DNA of 64,000 nt from Algibacter pectinivorans (GCF_900112595.1 NZ_FOMI01000008.1:124001-188000); one strand, 5' to 3'; shown: positions 25,629-33,915, numbered from the stretch's first letter. Numbers and translations: made by a program. Notes: generated by a model not told the origin, from the sequence alone.

Positions 25629-27929
25629 ATGCACATATTAAAAATAATACATGGCTATCCGCCAAATTATAATGCAGGGTCGGAAGTTTATAGCCAATCC
25701 ATATGCAACCAATTATCAAAAGAAAATGCAGTTTCCGTTTTTACAAGAGAACAGAATCCGTATGCTCCAGATTTTGAAATCCGTCACCAAAAAGTAAGCT
25801 CAAATTTACATCTTTATTTTGTTAATAATCCTAATGGTAAAGATGGTTACAGGCATCAAACCATAGATGATAATTTTAAAATTTTAGTAGAAGAATTAAA
25901 GCCAGATATAGCGCATGTTGGCCATTTAAATCACTTATCTACAGGTTTAATAGATGTTTTGAATGATTTGCAAATCCCAATCGTATTTACATTACACGAT
26001 TTTTGGTTAATGTGCCCAAGAGGCCAATTTTTAACCCGTAGTATTGGTAAAGATTGTAACACGATGCTTTGTTCGGGTCAAGAGGACAAGAAGTGTGCTA
26101 CAAATTGTTACCAAGTTTATTTTAGTGGAAACAAGGAAGAGGAACAAACAGATATCGATAATTGGAGCAATTGGGTAAACCGAAGAATGCAAGAAACCAA
26201 AGTGATAATAGATAAAGTAGATTTGTTTATTGCGCCTTCTAAATATCTTCAAGATCGGTTTGTTTCCGATTTTAATATAGCAAAATCCAAAATTACTTAT
26301 TTAGATTATGGTTTTCCAACCCATTATTTAACGCAAACGGAGAAAGTAAAAACAAAAGAACTTTTCACCTTTGGTTATATAGGAACGCATATTCCTGCAA
26401 AAGGTATCGACCAATTAATACAAGCTTTTAAACAAGTTAAAACACCTGCTGTTTTAAAAATTTATGGAAGAGAAAGTGGACAAAGTACAGCGGCATTAAA
26501 AGCATTGGCTGCAACTTCAGAAAATAAAGTGGAGTTTATGGGCGAATACATTAACCATAACTTGGCAAATGATGTTTTTGCACATGTAGATTGTATTGTG
26601 GTGCCTTCTATTTGGGGCGAAAATTCACCTTTAGTTATTCATGAAGCACAAGCTTGTAAAATTCCTGTAATTACTGCCGATTTTGGAGGGATGAAAGAAT
26701 ATGTAAAGCATCAAGTAAATGGGCTATTGTTTAAACATAGAGATGTTGATGCCTTGGCAGAACAGCTAAACTTTGCAGTCTCCAATCCAGATAAAATGCG
26801 TACGTATGGAAGTAAAGGTTATTTGTTTTCAGAGGATGGAGGCGTGCCCGATATTGTAGCGCATTGTAAGCAATTAGTAAATATATATAAGCAATATACC
26901 CATACTAGTAAGTTTTGGAGAGTAACAATTGATACCAATCCGGAAGATTGTAATTTAAAATGCATTATGTGCGAGGAGCATAGTCCGTATAGTAACTTTA
27001 TAGATACGCTTTATAAAGAAACTGGTGTGAAGCGCAGACGTATGGATTTTAAAACCGTGCAACAAATTTTTGAGCAAGCGGCTGCATTGGGCGTAAAGGA
27101 AATTATACCATCTACAATGGGTGAACCGTTATTGTATAAACAATTCGATCAAATTTTTGACTTAGCGAAACAACATGATGTCAAAATTAATTTAACCACT
27201 AACGGTACATTTCCTAAAAAGTCTGTTTTAGAATGGGCTAAGTTAATAGTGCCTAATACTACAGATGTTAAAATAAGTTGGAACGGTGCTACTGCGGAAA
27301 CTTCCAAAGAAGTGATGCATGGTTTGGATTTTGAAAAAGCAATTGCTAATGTAAAAGCGTTTATAGCGTATAGAGATGCGTATTTTAAAACAAATGGGTA
27401 TTTCTGTCGTGTAACATTGCAATTAACATTTATGCAAAATAATATGCATGAATTAGTGGATATTATCAAACTAGCAGCTCAATTAGGTGTAGATCGCGTG
27501 AAAGGGCATCAGCTTTGGGATCATTTTGATGAAATAAAAGTATTGTCTATGACGGCAACTCCAGAAAGTGTAAAGCAATGGAATATTTATGTTAAACAAG
27601 CGCACGCTGCGGCAGAAACCTTTAGAAAACCAAATGGAGAAAAAGTGTTATTAGAAAACATTATTCCCATTGAAGATGATGCCGTTAAAGAGGTTCGCGA
27701 AGATTACGAATGTCCTTTTTTAGAGCAAGAATTATGGATATCTGCAACTGGTAAAATATCACCTTGTTGTGCGCCCGATAATTTAAGGCAGTCTTTAGGT
27801 GATTTTGGTAATATAAAAACAGAATCTATTCAAGACGTTTTTAATAGTAGACGCTATAAAGATTTGGTGAGTAACTATAAAACAAAAGCTGTTTGTAAAA
27901 CTTGTGTCATGCGTAAACCTGTAGCATAA
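25629..27929 (+). CDS. GT4 glycosyltransferase fused to a radical SAM/SPASM-like domain
   Basis: A 766-residue fusion. Residues 1-420 are a GT-B, GT4-type glycosyltransferase: IIHGYPPNYNAGSEVY at the start, FGYIGTHIPAKGIDQLI, and the donor-binding E-x7-E region ENSPLVIHEAQACKIPVITA. From residue about 430 comes a radical SAM domain with the cluster motif CNLKCIMC (CX3CX2C, about 440), STMGEPLLY and NLTTNGT. The C-terminus has further cysteines (ECPF, SPCCAPD, CKTCVM) suiting a SPASM-like auxiliary Fe-S cluster. Each part is familiar; the covalent combination is unusual. It overlaps the next gene by 1 nt and heads a four-gene coupled operon. Substrate unknown: a peptide or glycan modified by both domains is my inference. 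Confidence 0.87.
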   Translation: MHILKIIHGYPPNYNAGSEVYSQSICNQLSKENAVSVFTREQNPYAPDFEIRHQKVSSNLHLYFVNNPNGKDGYRHQTIDDNFKILVEELKPDIAHVGHLNHLSTGLIDVLNDLQIPIVFTLHDFWLMCPRGQFLTRSIGKDCNTMLCSGQEDKKCATNCYQVYFSGNKEEEQTDIDNWSNWVNRRMQETKVIIDKVDLFIAPSKYLQDRFVSDFNIAKSKITYLDYGFPTHYLTQTEKVKTKELFTFGYIGTHIPAKGIDQLIQAFKQVKTPAVLKIYGRESGQSTAALKALAATSENKVEFMGEYINHNLANDVFAHVDCIVVPSIWGENSPLVIHEAQACKIPVITADFGGMKEYVKHQVNGLLFKHRDVDALAEQLNFAVSNPDKMRTYGSKGYLFSEDGGVPDIVAHCKQLVNIYKQYTHTSKFWRVTIDTNPEDCNLKCIMCEEHSPYSNFIDTLYKETGVKRRRMDFKTVQQIFEQAAALGVKEIIPSTMGEPLLYKQFDQIFDLAKQHDVKINLTTNGTFPKKSVLEWAKLIVPNTTDVKISWNGATAETSKEVMHGLDFEKAIANVKAFIAYRDAYFKTNGYFCRVTLQLTFMQNNMHELVDIIKLAAQLGVDRVKGHQLWDHFDEIKVLSMTATPESVKQWNIYVKQAHAAAETFRKPNGEKVLLENIIPIEDDAVKEVREDYECPFLEQELWISATGKISPCCAPDNLRQSLGDFGNIKTESIQDVFNSRRYKDLVSNYKTKAVCKTCVMRKPVA

Positions 27930-29350
27930 TGAAACATATAAAGACTATAGAAAAGATAAAGACTATTTTACCTAGAACATCAAATATCGATGTTGCACTG
28001 TTATATGGTTCTTATGCTAGGAAAGAAGCTTTAGGGAATTCAGATTTAGATATAAAGCTTATTGTTGACGAGAATTTTGACATTCAGAACTTTATAGCGA
28101 ATATAAAAAATGGTTTAGATGAAAAAATAAAAACGGTACACTATATTAAGTTAAGAAATAAAGTTGTTGTTTATTTCAAGGAACTACCAAAGTTAGAGTT
28201 TGGTTTATGTTACAGCATAGAGGCTATAAATCGAGATTTTTTGGGATCAGAAATCTCAGAACTGAAAGACATCGTTTTGTATGAAAAAGATAAAGCGAGT
28301 ACCCAAATAGAATCGTATTTAAAACAACTTATAGCTTCTAAAAAGGATATGAATACCTCAGATATAAACAACTTGATAGATAAGTTTATATATGAGTTTG
28401 AGAGTTGTTCATCGAAGCATAGTAGGAGTGATGGTTATCAGTTTTACTATTTCTATAATATTGCTTTTCATATTGCCATTCAATTAAATTATTTAGCTAA
28501 AGGGAAGACAGCCTATTACTTTCTTCCAAAAAACTTTATGACGAGTGAACTTTCGGCAGAAGCTCAAGCTAGTTTTTCTAAATTAAATGGCACTACTTTT
28601 CTTCCAGAAGGGAATACAAGAAAAAGAGCCTTATTAGATTTCTTTTACAGTGCAATAGAACAGCTAATTCCAACTAATAAATATAAGGAGATAAAAGCGT
28701 TTTGCGAATGGGTTTACGAGCGTGACTTCTTTTGGAATTTTAGAGATGCAAATGCATTTAATACTAAAATGATAAATAATTTAGTTTATAGAACATCTGC
28801 ATTAGCTTTATTTCAAAACACAGAAGAACTAAATGTATTGCTGCGTGAAAATAACATTAAAACAATAATTGATTTAAGAGCGGATAGAGAAATAGAAGCA
28901 ATTTCATATTCAGATGAAGTTTTAAGTCAAGTCAAATACGTTAAAGCGCAATTCGATCCTTGGGATCAACCAGAATGGTTTAAAGAAAAGCATAACGAGG
29001 GTTCTAATCACGAGATTGCGTATCGTTTTTTTGCTATGGGTTGTAAAGATTCTATAAAGAAAACATTTGAAACTATTTTGGAAGAAGAAACAGGCGCTAT
29101 TGCTATTCATTGTCATGCAGGTAAAGATAGAACAGGTATCATCTTTTCATTATTACATTTACTCTTGGGATCTCCAATAGATAATTTAAATACAGATTAT
29201 TTAACGAGTGAAATGGATGTGTCTTTAGATAAATTAAAAATAGCACTTGATGTTGTAGAAAACGAAGGTGGGATTTTAAAATATTTAATGTCTTGTGGGT
29301 TAACAGAGAAGCAAATAATGGATTTAAAAATAAAGTTGCTAAATGAGTAA
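27929..29350 (+). CDS. Nucleotidyltransferase-tyrosine phosphatase fusion
   Basis: A 473-residue fusion. Residues 1-110 are a minimal nucleotidyltransferase with the motif GSYARKEALGNSDLDIKL (27-44; GS plus two Asp for metal). Residues about 130-270 are helical, like the partner domains of such enzymes. From about 285 the protein reads as a Y_phosphatase3-type dual-specificity phosphatase: NLVYRTSAL, TIIDLRADREIE and the P-loop HCHAGKDRTG (catalytic Cys near 395, Arg six residues on). The two chemistries (adding and removing phosphoryl groups) in one chain suggest processing of a phospho- or nucleotidyl-sugar or an antibiotic-like product. The start overlaps the previous stop (TAATG) and the end overlaps the next gene by 8 nt. 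Confidence 0.85.
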   Translation: MKHIKTIEKIKTILPRTSNIDVALLYGSYARKEALGNSDLDIKLIVDENFDIQNFIANIKNGLDEKIKTVHYIKLRNKVVVYFKELPKLEFGLCYSIEAINRDFLGSEISELKDIVLYEKDKASTQIESYLKQLIASKKDMNTSDINNLIDKFIYEFESCSSKHSRSDGYQFYYFYNIAFHIAIQLNYLAKGKTAYYFLPKNFMTSELSAEAQASFSKLNGTTFLPEGNTRKRALLDFFYSAIEQLIPTNKYKEIKAFCEWVYERDFFWNFRDANAFNTKMINNLVYRTSALALFQNTEELNVLLRENNIKTIIDLRADREIEAISYSDEVLSQVKYVKAQFDPWDQPEWFKEKHNEGSNHEIAYRFFAMGCKDSIKKTFETILEEETGAIAIHCHAGKDRTGIIFSLLHLLLGSPIDNLNTDYLTSEMDVSLDKLKIALDVVENEGGILKYLMSCGLTEKQIMDLKIKLLNE

Positions 29351-30308
29351 TAGAGCGTTTTTAAAATCTTTCTTTACAGAACATTGGAAATATATGACAG
29401 TAAACGCTGCTTGTAAATTAAATCTGTTTGATGTTTTAGATGAAACAGGAAAAACTAAATATCAGATAGCAAAACTATTATCTGTTCCAGAAAAAAATAT
29501 TGAATTGTTGTTGAAAGGTTTAGTAAGTATAAACTTTTTAGATGAGGTAGAAGGAAGTTACAAGTTAAATGAAAGGACTATTCTTTTAACAGAGGAACAC
29601 CCAGATTCTCTAAAATATGCTTGTTTGAATTGGTCAGGAGATCATATGGATGCCTGGATAAACTTAGATGTTTCCATTAAAACAAGTAAAAGTGCTTTTG
29701 AAAACAAATACGGAATGGGGTATTTTGACTATTTAAATCAAGATGAAGAAAAACTAAATCATTATCATAAGGCGATGTTTGCTTATGCTAAAGATGATTA
29801 CCGAAACATAATTGACGTAATTAACTTTAATATTCATAAAAGCGTAATGGATGTTGGAGGTGGTTATGGGGCTGCAATTTCTAATATAAAAAAGGATCTA
29901 CCAGATGTAGAGTGTTTTTTGTTTGATCTCGATGAGGTTATAAATAAATGCCATTTAGAGAATAACGTTAAACCTATAAAAGGTGATTTTTTTATAGAAA
30001 TACCGAAACTAGCAGAGGCTATAATATTATCTAGGGTTTTACATGATTGGAACGATGAAAAGGCAAATCAAATTATAAATAATGTTTACCAAGCGCTTCC
30101 TGAAAATGGATCGTTATATATTATTGAAAATTGTTCAGATAAGATAGGTGTAGATTTATCTCTATTATCCCTAAATATGTTATGTATGTGCGAGGGTTAT
30201 GAGCGATCGTCTTACGAGTATATCGCATTAGCAAATCAATCTAATTTTAGGTTTATGGAAGCCAAAAAACTAAATGAATTACAAACTGTATTAATATTTA
30301 AGAAGTAA
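29343..30308 (+). CDS. SAM-dependent O-methyltransferase (Methyltransf_2 type)
   Basis: A 321-residue protein. Residues 1-85 form the winged-helix dimerisation domain common to small-molecule O-methyltransferases (NLFDVLDETGKTKYQIAKLL, then LLKGLVSINFLDE). The catalytic domain has SAM-binding MDVGGGYGAAI (about 172), the acidic FLFDLDEV, and the family's LSRVLHDWNDEKA (about 232) with the catalytic His-Asp. The family methylates natural-product hydroxyls. It overlaps both neighbours (8 nt upstream, 1 nt downstream), so it works with the GT4-radical SAM and nucleotidyltransferase-phosphatase fusions. Confidence 0.88.
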   Translation: MSNRAFLKSFFTEHWKYMTVNAACKLNLFDVLDETGKTKYQIAKLLSVPEKNIELLLKGLVSINFLDEVEGSYKLNERTILLTEEHPDSLKYACLNWSGDHMDAWINLDVSIKTSKSAFENKYGMGYFDYLNQDEEKLNHYHKAMFAYAKDDYRNIIDVINFNIHKSVMDVGGGYGAAISNIKKDLPDVECFLFDLDEVINKCHLENNVKPIKGDFFIEIPKLAEAIILSRVLHDWNDEKANQIINNVYQALPENGSLYIIENCSDKIGVDLSLLSLNMLCMCEGYERSSYEYIALANQSNFRFMEAKKLNELQTVLIFKK

Positions 30309-31009
30309 TGGATTGGAGAGATATAAAAGTTTCAGAAAAGGGTAATTTTTTTATTTATAATGATGAGATACTTTTTAATAAAGAATATGATGCCGTTTTG
30401 AAATTTCATAATCCAGGAATTGCTCCTGTTAAAGATGAATCAGGTTGGTATCATATCGATATTAATGGTGTAGAAGTTTATAAGGAACGTTACGACCGAA
30501 CCTTTGGTTTTTATTTTAATCGGGCAAGTGTAATTGATGAAAGTTTATGGTTTCATATTAACGAAAAAGGAGAGCGCTTGTATAGTGAAAACTATGCTTG
30601 GACAGGTAATTATCAAGAAAACATATGTTCTGTTAGAGATTTAAACAATCAGTATTTTCATATCGATTTGGATGGAAACTCTATCTATGATTCAAAATAT
30701 AAATTTGTTGGAGATTTTAAGGATGGTTATGCTTGCGTGAAGCAACTAAATGGGTTTTATAAGCATATCGATAAAAACGGTAATTTTTTAAATAGTAAAG
30801 AGTTTTTAGATTTAGGGGTTTTTCATAAATGTTATGCCACAGCAAAAGATACAAGAGGTTGGTTTCATGTTGATAAAGAAGGTAATGAACTTTATTGCGA
30901 GCGCTATAATATGGTTGAGCCTTTTTATAATGGATTTGCCGTTGTAGATACTTTAATAAACACAAAACAAATTATTAACGAAATGGGTGTGGTTGTTTTG
31001 GATATTTAA
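30308..31009 (+). CDS. WG-like beta-repeat protein
   Basis: A 233-residue protein built of about five repeats of roughly 40 residues, each with a core like GWYHIDINGVEVY, LWFHINEKGERLY, QYFHIDLDGNSIY, FYKHIDKNGNFL and GWFHVDKEGNELY. This is the WG/KWG-type beta-repeat pattern. No signal peptide, so it should be cytoplasmic. Repeats of this type usually form a beta-propeller-like scaffold or binding surface. As last gene of the coupled operon (1-nt overlap) it could bind the substrate or hold the three enzymes together. It could also be an effector or immunity-like part; nothing in the sequence decides this. Confidence 0.8.
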   Translation: MDWRDIKVSEKGNFFIYNDEILFNKEYDAVLKFHNPGIAPVKDESGWYHIDINGVEVYKERYDRTFGFYFNRASVIDESLWFHINEKGERLYSENYAWTGNYQENICSVRDLNNQYFHIDLDGNSIYDSKYKFVGDFKDGYACVKQLNGFYKHIDKNGNFLNSKEFLDLGVFHKCYATAKDTRGWFHVDKEGNELYCERYNMVEPFYNGFAVVDTLINTKQIINEMGVVVLDI

Positions 31010-31093
31010 ATCTAATTAATACATGGGCAGTAATTTATATTTGAGAGTCAGATCTGTTTATGTAAAGTATTCGACTTCTTTAAAACAAAAAAA

Positions 31094-31116
31094 GCCAAGA
31101 ATAAAATTCTTGACTT
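31094..31116 (-). terminator. Hairpin downstream of tRNA-Met (minus strand)
   Basis: GCCAAGAAT...ATTCTTGAC forms a stem with an A-run on its left, that is, a T-run in the direction of tRNA transcription. It would terminate the tRNA-Met transcript and may have been brought in by the island. Confidence 0.7.
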
Positions 31117-31128
31117 TTCTGGTTTTAA

Positions 31129-31145
31129 TTGTAGCGAGAGCGGGG
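31129..31145 (+). repeat. Right attachment-like direct repeat within tRNA-Met
   Basis: Identical to 7942-7958 over 17 bp. It covers the T-stem 3' strand, the acceptor 3' strand and 3 nt downstream of the tRNA. Confidence 0.7.
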
Positions 31146-31205
31146 CACGATCCCGCGACCTCCGAGTTATGAATCCGACGCTCTAACCAGCTGAGCTACC
31201 TCGCC
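31132..31205 (-). tRNA. tRNA-Met (anticodon CAT)
   Basis: On the minus strand the gene begins GGCGAGGTAGCTCAGCTGG and has a D arm GCTC/GAGC, anticodon loop TTCATAA, T stem GCGGG/CCCGC and acceptor GGCGAGG/TCTCGCT. CCA is not encoded. Some features depart from the consensus: the T loop reads ATCGTGC instead of TTCRAnn, and as I number the anticodon stem, position 31-39 is an A-C mismatch. A CAT anticodon could also be the lysidine-modified Ile tRNA, but elongator Met is more likely. Confidence 0.9.
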
Positions 31206-31338
31206 ATAATTTGAGGCTGCAAATATAAAAACAATATTGTACTACACAAACAGAATTTGAAGAAATTATTATTAAATTTTCTTGCTTAACTTATCAATTT
31301 ATGTATATATTGAGCATCAATAATATTAAACATAAATA

Positions 31339-31734
31339 ATGGACGATAAAGTTAAATTTGAAATAGAATTTCCTATTCATGCTTCTCCACAATTATTATA
31401 TCAATATATCTCAACGCCTTCAGGTTTATCCGAGTGGTTTTCAGATAATGTAAACTCTCGTGGCGAATTGTTTACCTTTATTTGGGATGATAGTGAAGAA
31501 CAAGCAAAGTTACTTAATAAAAAAAGCGGAGAACGTGTAAAATTCAGATGGATTGAAGATGAAGAAGACGGATTATCTTGCTATTTTGAAATAAGAATTC
31601 AAGTTGACGAAATCACTAAAGACGTATCCTTAATGATAACCGATTTTGCCGATGACGACGATGAGGTTGCAGAGTCTAAAATGTTATGGACCAACCAAAT
31701 TTCTAGCTTAAAGCAAGTGTTAGGCTCGGCGTAA
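31339..31734 (+). CDS. START-like (SRPBCC/AHSA1-type) domain protein
   Basis: A 131-residue soluble protein with the helix-grip pattern: FEIEFPIHASPQLLYQYIS, PSGLSEWFSDNV, FTFIWD, then acidic strands and a long C-terminal helix (LWTNQISSLKQVL). The family binds hydrophobic ligands or helps chaperones; the ligand is unknown. It stands alone between the tRNA-Met and the aminotransferase gene, both separated by regulatory sequence, and a terminator follows. Widely conserved in Flavobacteriia. Confidence 0.82.
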   Translation: MDDKVKFEIEFPIHASPQLLYQYISTPSGLSEWFSDNVNSRGELFTFIWDDSEEQAKLLNKKSGERVKFRWIEDEEDGLSCYFEIRIQVDEITKDVSLMITDFADDDDEVAESKMLWTNQISSLKQVLGSA

Positions 31735-31765
31735 TACTTAATGTTACAAACAAAAAATAAACATA

Positions 31766-31797
31766 AAAACCTCGGGGCTAGCGCTTCGGGGTTTTTC
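31766..31797 (+). terminator. Intrinsic terminator after the START-like gene
   Basis: AAAACCTCG pairs with CGGGGTTTT (one wobble) around a short loop, followed by T residues. Confidence 0.75.
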
Positions 31798-31855
31798 TAT
31801 TTTATTCGCATAAATTTATATTAAACTAAGTAAGATGGCACCAAGCTATTTTAAT

Positions 31856-31863
31856 TATATTTG
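31856..31863 (+). promoter_or_regulatory. Bacteroidota -7 box before the aminotransferase gene
   Basis: TATATTTG fits TAnnTTTG and lies 37 nt upstream of the ATG at 31901. I see no clear -33 TTG at ideal spacing. Confidence 0.5.
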
Positions 31864-31900
31864 TGGCGCTTTTAAAACAAGGTAAACTCTATATTTTTTT

Positions 31901-32743
31901 ATGATAAATTTTAACGGAACACTATCAGAAAACAACACAATACTATCAATACAAAATAGAGGGTATGCTTATGGTGATGCGCTTTTTGAAACCATAAAAG
32001 TAGTTAGCGGTAAAATATTGTTTTGGGAAGACCATTATTTTAGGTTAATGGCATCTATGCGTATTTTGCGTATGGAAATACCAATGGCCTTTACAATGGA
32101 GTTTTTAGAAGCCGAAATTTTAAAAACCTTAGGGGTTAATAGTCAATTAAAAGAAACAGCACGAGTAAAATTACAAATGCATAGAAACGAAGGCGGACTT
32201 TACACCCCAACCACGGCAGATGTTAGTTTTATAATTTCGGTAAAACCACTTACAGAAAACTTTTACTTGCTAAACAACGATTTTTATGAGGTCGATTTAT
32301 TTAAAGATTATTATGTGTCACCAAGTTTATTATCTACGCTAAAAACCAATAATAAAGCTTTAAATATAGTAGGAAGTATTTACGCCAAAGAAAACAATTT
32401 AAACAACTGTTTATTAGTTAATACAAATAAACACGTAGTAGAAGCTTTAAACGGTAATGTGTTTTTGGTAAAAGGAAACACTATTAAAACGCCCCCTTTA
32501 ACCGATGGCTGTTTAAAAGGTATAATGCGCACGCAGTTAATAAATATCATTAAAACATTACCAGAATACCAACTGGAAGAAGATTCTATCTCGCCATTCG
32601 AAATTCAAAAAGCCGACGAGATGTTCATTACCAATGTTATTACGGGTATACAACCCGTTAGTAAATACAGGAAAAAAAGTTATGATAATGCGGTAGCTAA
32701 GTTATTACTGCAAAAATTAAATGTAAAGATAAGATTGGGTTAG
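31901..32743 (+). CDS. Class IV (fold IV) PLP aminotransferase
   Basis: A 280-residue protein: NRGYAYGDALFETIKV near the start, the PLP-lysine region SLLSTLKTNNKALNIVGSIYA (Lys near 150), EALNGNVFLVKG and ITNVITGIQPV. This fits the BCAT / D-amino-acid aminotransferase / aminodeoxychorismate lyase group. Which reaction it performs cannot be read off; the PabC-like role is possible because of its size. Monocistronic, and convergent with the AlgH gene (32-nt gap). Confidence 0.85.
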   Translation: MINFNGTLSENNTILSIQNRGYAYGDALFETIKVVSGKILFWEDHYFRLMASMRILRMEIPMAFTMEFLEAEILKTLGVNSQLKETARVKLQMHRNEGGLYTPTTADVSFIISVKPLTENFYLLNNDFYEVDLFKDYYVSPSLLSTLKTNNKALNIVGSIYAKENNLNNCLLVNTNKHVVEALNGNVFLVKGNTIKTPPLTDGCLKGIMRTQLINIIKTLPEYQLEEDSISPFEIQKADEMFITNVITGIQPVSKYRKKSYDNAVAKLLLQKLNVKIRLG

Positions 32744-32774
32744 TCCAATTTTACGCTAAACAGAAGTTAAAATC

Positions 32775-33335
32775 TTAGTTGTAACTTGGATTTTCAGGTG
32801 CGTTAGACCAAATACTATATTCGCCACCAAACTCTAACATTTTTTCTTTCCAAAAACTTTCGTAGTCTTTTTCTATAATGTTCTTTTCGTAGGTGTTTTT
32901 AGATACTACCCACGAGTTGGCTTTAAGCTCGTTAACCAACTGGCTAGTTTCCCATCCAGAATACCCCAGAAAAAACTTAATGTCATTTTCTTTAATGGTA
33001 TTATCCTTAATAAGTTCGGCCACTTTACTAAAATCGCCTCCCCAATAAATACCTAACGAAATTTCAATACTATTAGGAATTAAATGCGGTATTTTATGTA
33101 TAAAGTAAAGGTTGTCCTGTTCAACAGGGCCACCGTTATAAACTTTAAATGTAGCTTCTACCTCTGGGATAAGGTCGTTTATATTATATTCTAAGGGTTT
33201 ATTTAGTATGAAACCTATTGAGCCTTCATCTGAGTGGTCTGCAAGTAGTACTATGGAACGATTAAAAGAAACATCGCCAATTATTGCTGGTTCTGCAATT
33301 AATAGATCTCCTTTTTTGGGCTTTGTTGTAACCAT
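32775..33335 (-). CDS. YqgE/AlgH family protein
   Basis: A 186-residue protein with the family signatures KKGDLLIAEP, SFNRSIVLLADHSDEGSIGFILNKPL and YNGGPVEQDNLYFIH, then FFLGYSGWETSQLVNEL. The function of this widely conserved family is not settled; AlgH was named from alginate regulation in Pseudomonas. Downstream of the HU gene on the same strand, but the hairpin between them suggests separate transcripts. Confidence 0.92.
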   Translation of the reverse strand: MVTTKPKKGDLLIAEPAIIGDVSFNRSIVLLADHSDEGSIGFILNKPLEYNINDLIPEVEATFKVYNGGPVEQDNLYFIHKIPHLIPNSIEISLGIYWGGDFSKVAELIKDNTIKENDIKFFLGYSGWETSQLVNELKANSWVVSKNTYEKNIIEKDYESFWKEKMLEFGGEYSIWSNAPENPSYN

Positions 33336-33402
33336 ATTTTGAGCAATTAATAACTAAATCTAACATTTATTTATTTAAAATGCAACTCTTAATGGTAATA
33401 TA

Positions 33403-33436
33403 AAAAAAAGCCTCCAAAAAATTGGAAGCTTTTTTC
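33403..33436 (-). terminator. Terminator of the HU gene
   Basis: AAAAAGCCTCCAA and TTGGAAGCTTTTTT pair around a short A loop. Runs of A and T on both sides allow termination in either direction; HU (minus strand) ends 18 nt away. Confidence 0.8.
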
Positions 33437-33453
33437 TACTAAGAAGTAAATAA

Positions 33454-33726
33454 TTAGTTTACTGCATTTGATAAATCAGATCCAGCTTTAAACTTTACTA
33501 CGTTTTTAGCTTTTATTTTGATTGTAGCACCAGTTTGAGGATTTCTTCCTTCTCTAGCAGCTCTTTTAGAAACTGACCAAGATCCAAAACCTACTAAAGA
33601 AACTCTGTTACCTTTTTGTAAAGCACCTTCAATTTCAATAATTGCACATTCTAAAGCTTTTTTAGCAGCTGCTTTAGTAATTCCAGCGTGTTCTGCCATT
33701 GCGTCGATTAAATCTGTTTTGTTCAT
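33454..33726 (-). CDS. HU-family DNA-binding protein
   Basis: A 90-residue histone-like protein: MNKTDLIDAMAEHAGITKAA, then VSLVGFGSWSVSKRAAREGRNP with the DNA-minor-groove arm GRNPQTGATIKIKAKNVVKFK. It bends DNA and compacts the nucleoid. Length and motifs are canonical. A good Bacteroidota promoter lies upstream (33781-33810). Confidence 0.97.
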   Translation of the reverse strand: MNKTDLIDAMAEHAGITKAAAKKALECAIIEIEGALQKGNRVSLVGFGSWSVSKRAAREGRNPQTGATIKIKAKNVVKFKAGSDLSNAVN

Positions 33727-33780
33727 AATATAAAATTAAATTATTAATAATTCGGTTAAACATTTTTGTTAAATCCTTTA

Positions 33781-33810
33781 CAAATTTATACGGATTCTTC
33801 AACCACACAA
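33781..33810 (-). promoter_or_regulatory. Promoter of the HU gene
   Basis: On the minus strand TTG (33810-33808), 19 nt, then TAAATTTG (33788-33781) matches the Bacteroidota consensus TTG-N19-TAnnTTTG. The ATG is 55 nt further on. Confidence 0.75.
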
Positions 33811-33915
33811 GTAACAGCAAGGGAAATCCCCGGTTTTGTTAATAACTTATAGCATTTGTTAATAAAGGAAGTGTTATTTGTCGAATAATAACTAAATATG
33901 AGTGATAATAAGGCT

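Larger units (their letters stand above)
7942..31145. mobile_element. Putative tRNA-Met-integrated genomic (defence) island, about 23.2 kb
   Basis: The island is bounded by the 17-bp direct repeat. The complete tRNA-Met lies at the right end with its 3' end facing inward, as expected for site-specific integration. Its contents are all accessory: Type III RM, RhuM, SMC/HerA ATPases, a PLD-family gene, McrBC, an RtcR-like regulator and a four-gene operon of unusual fusions. Genes outside look like metabolism and housekeeping. I find no tyrosine or serine recombinase, no conjugation gene and no phage gene, so the element is either non-autonomous or has lost its mobility genes. The boundaries rest on a visual 17-bp match. 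Confidence 0.6.

Noticed and set aside
7942-31145. Integrase or transposase within the island
   Set aside because: I looked for tyrosine and serine recombinase or DDE motifs among all proteins of the region and found none; the island call rests on the att-like repeat only.
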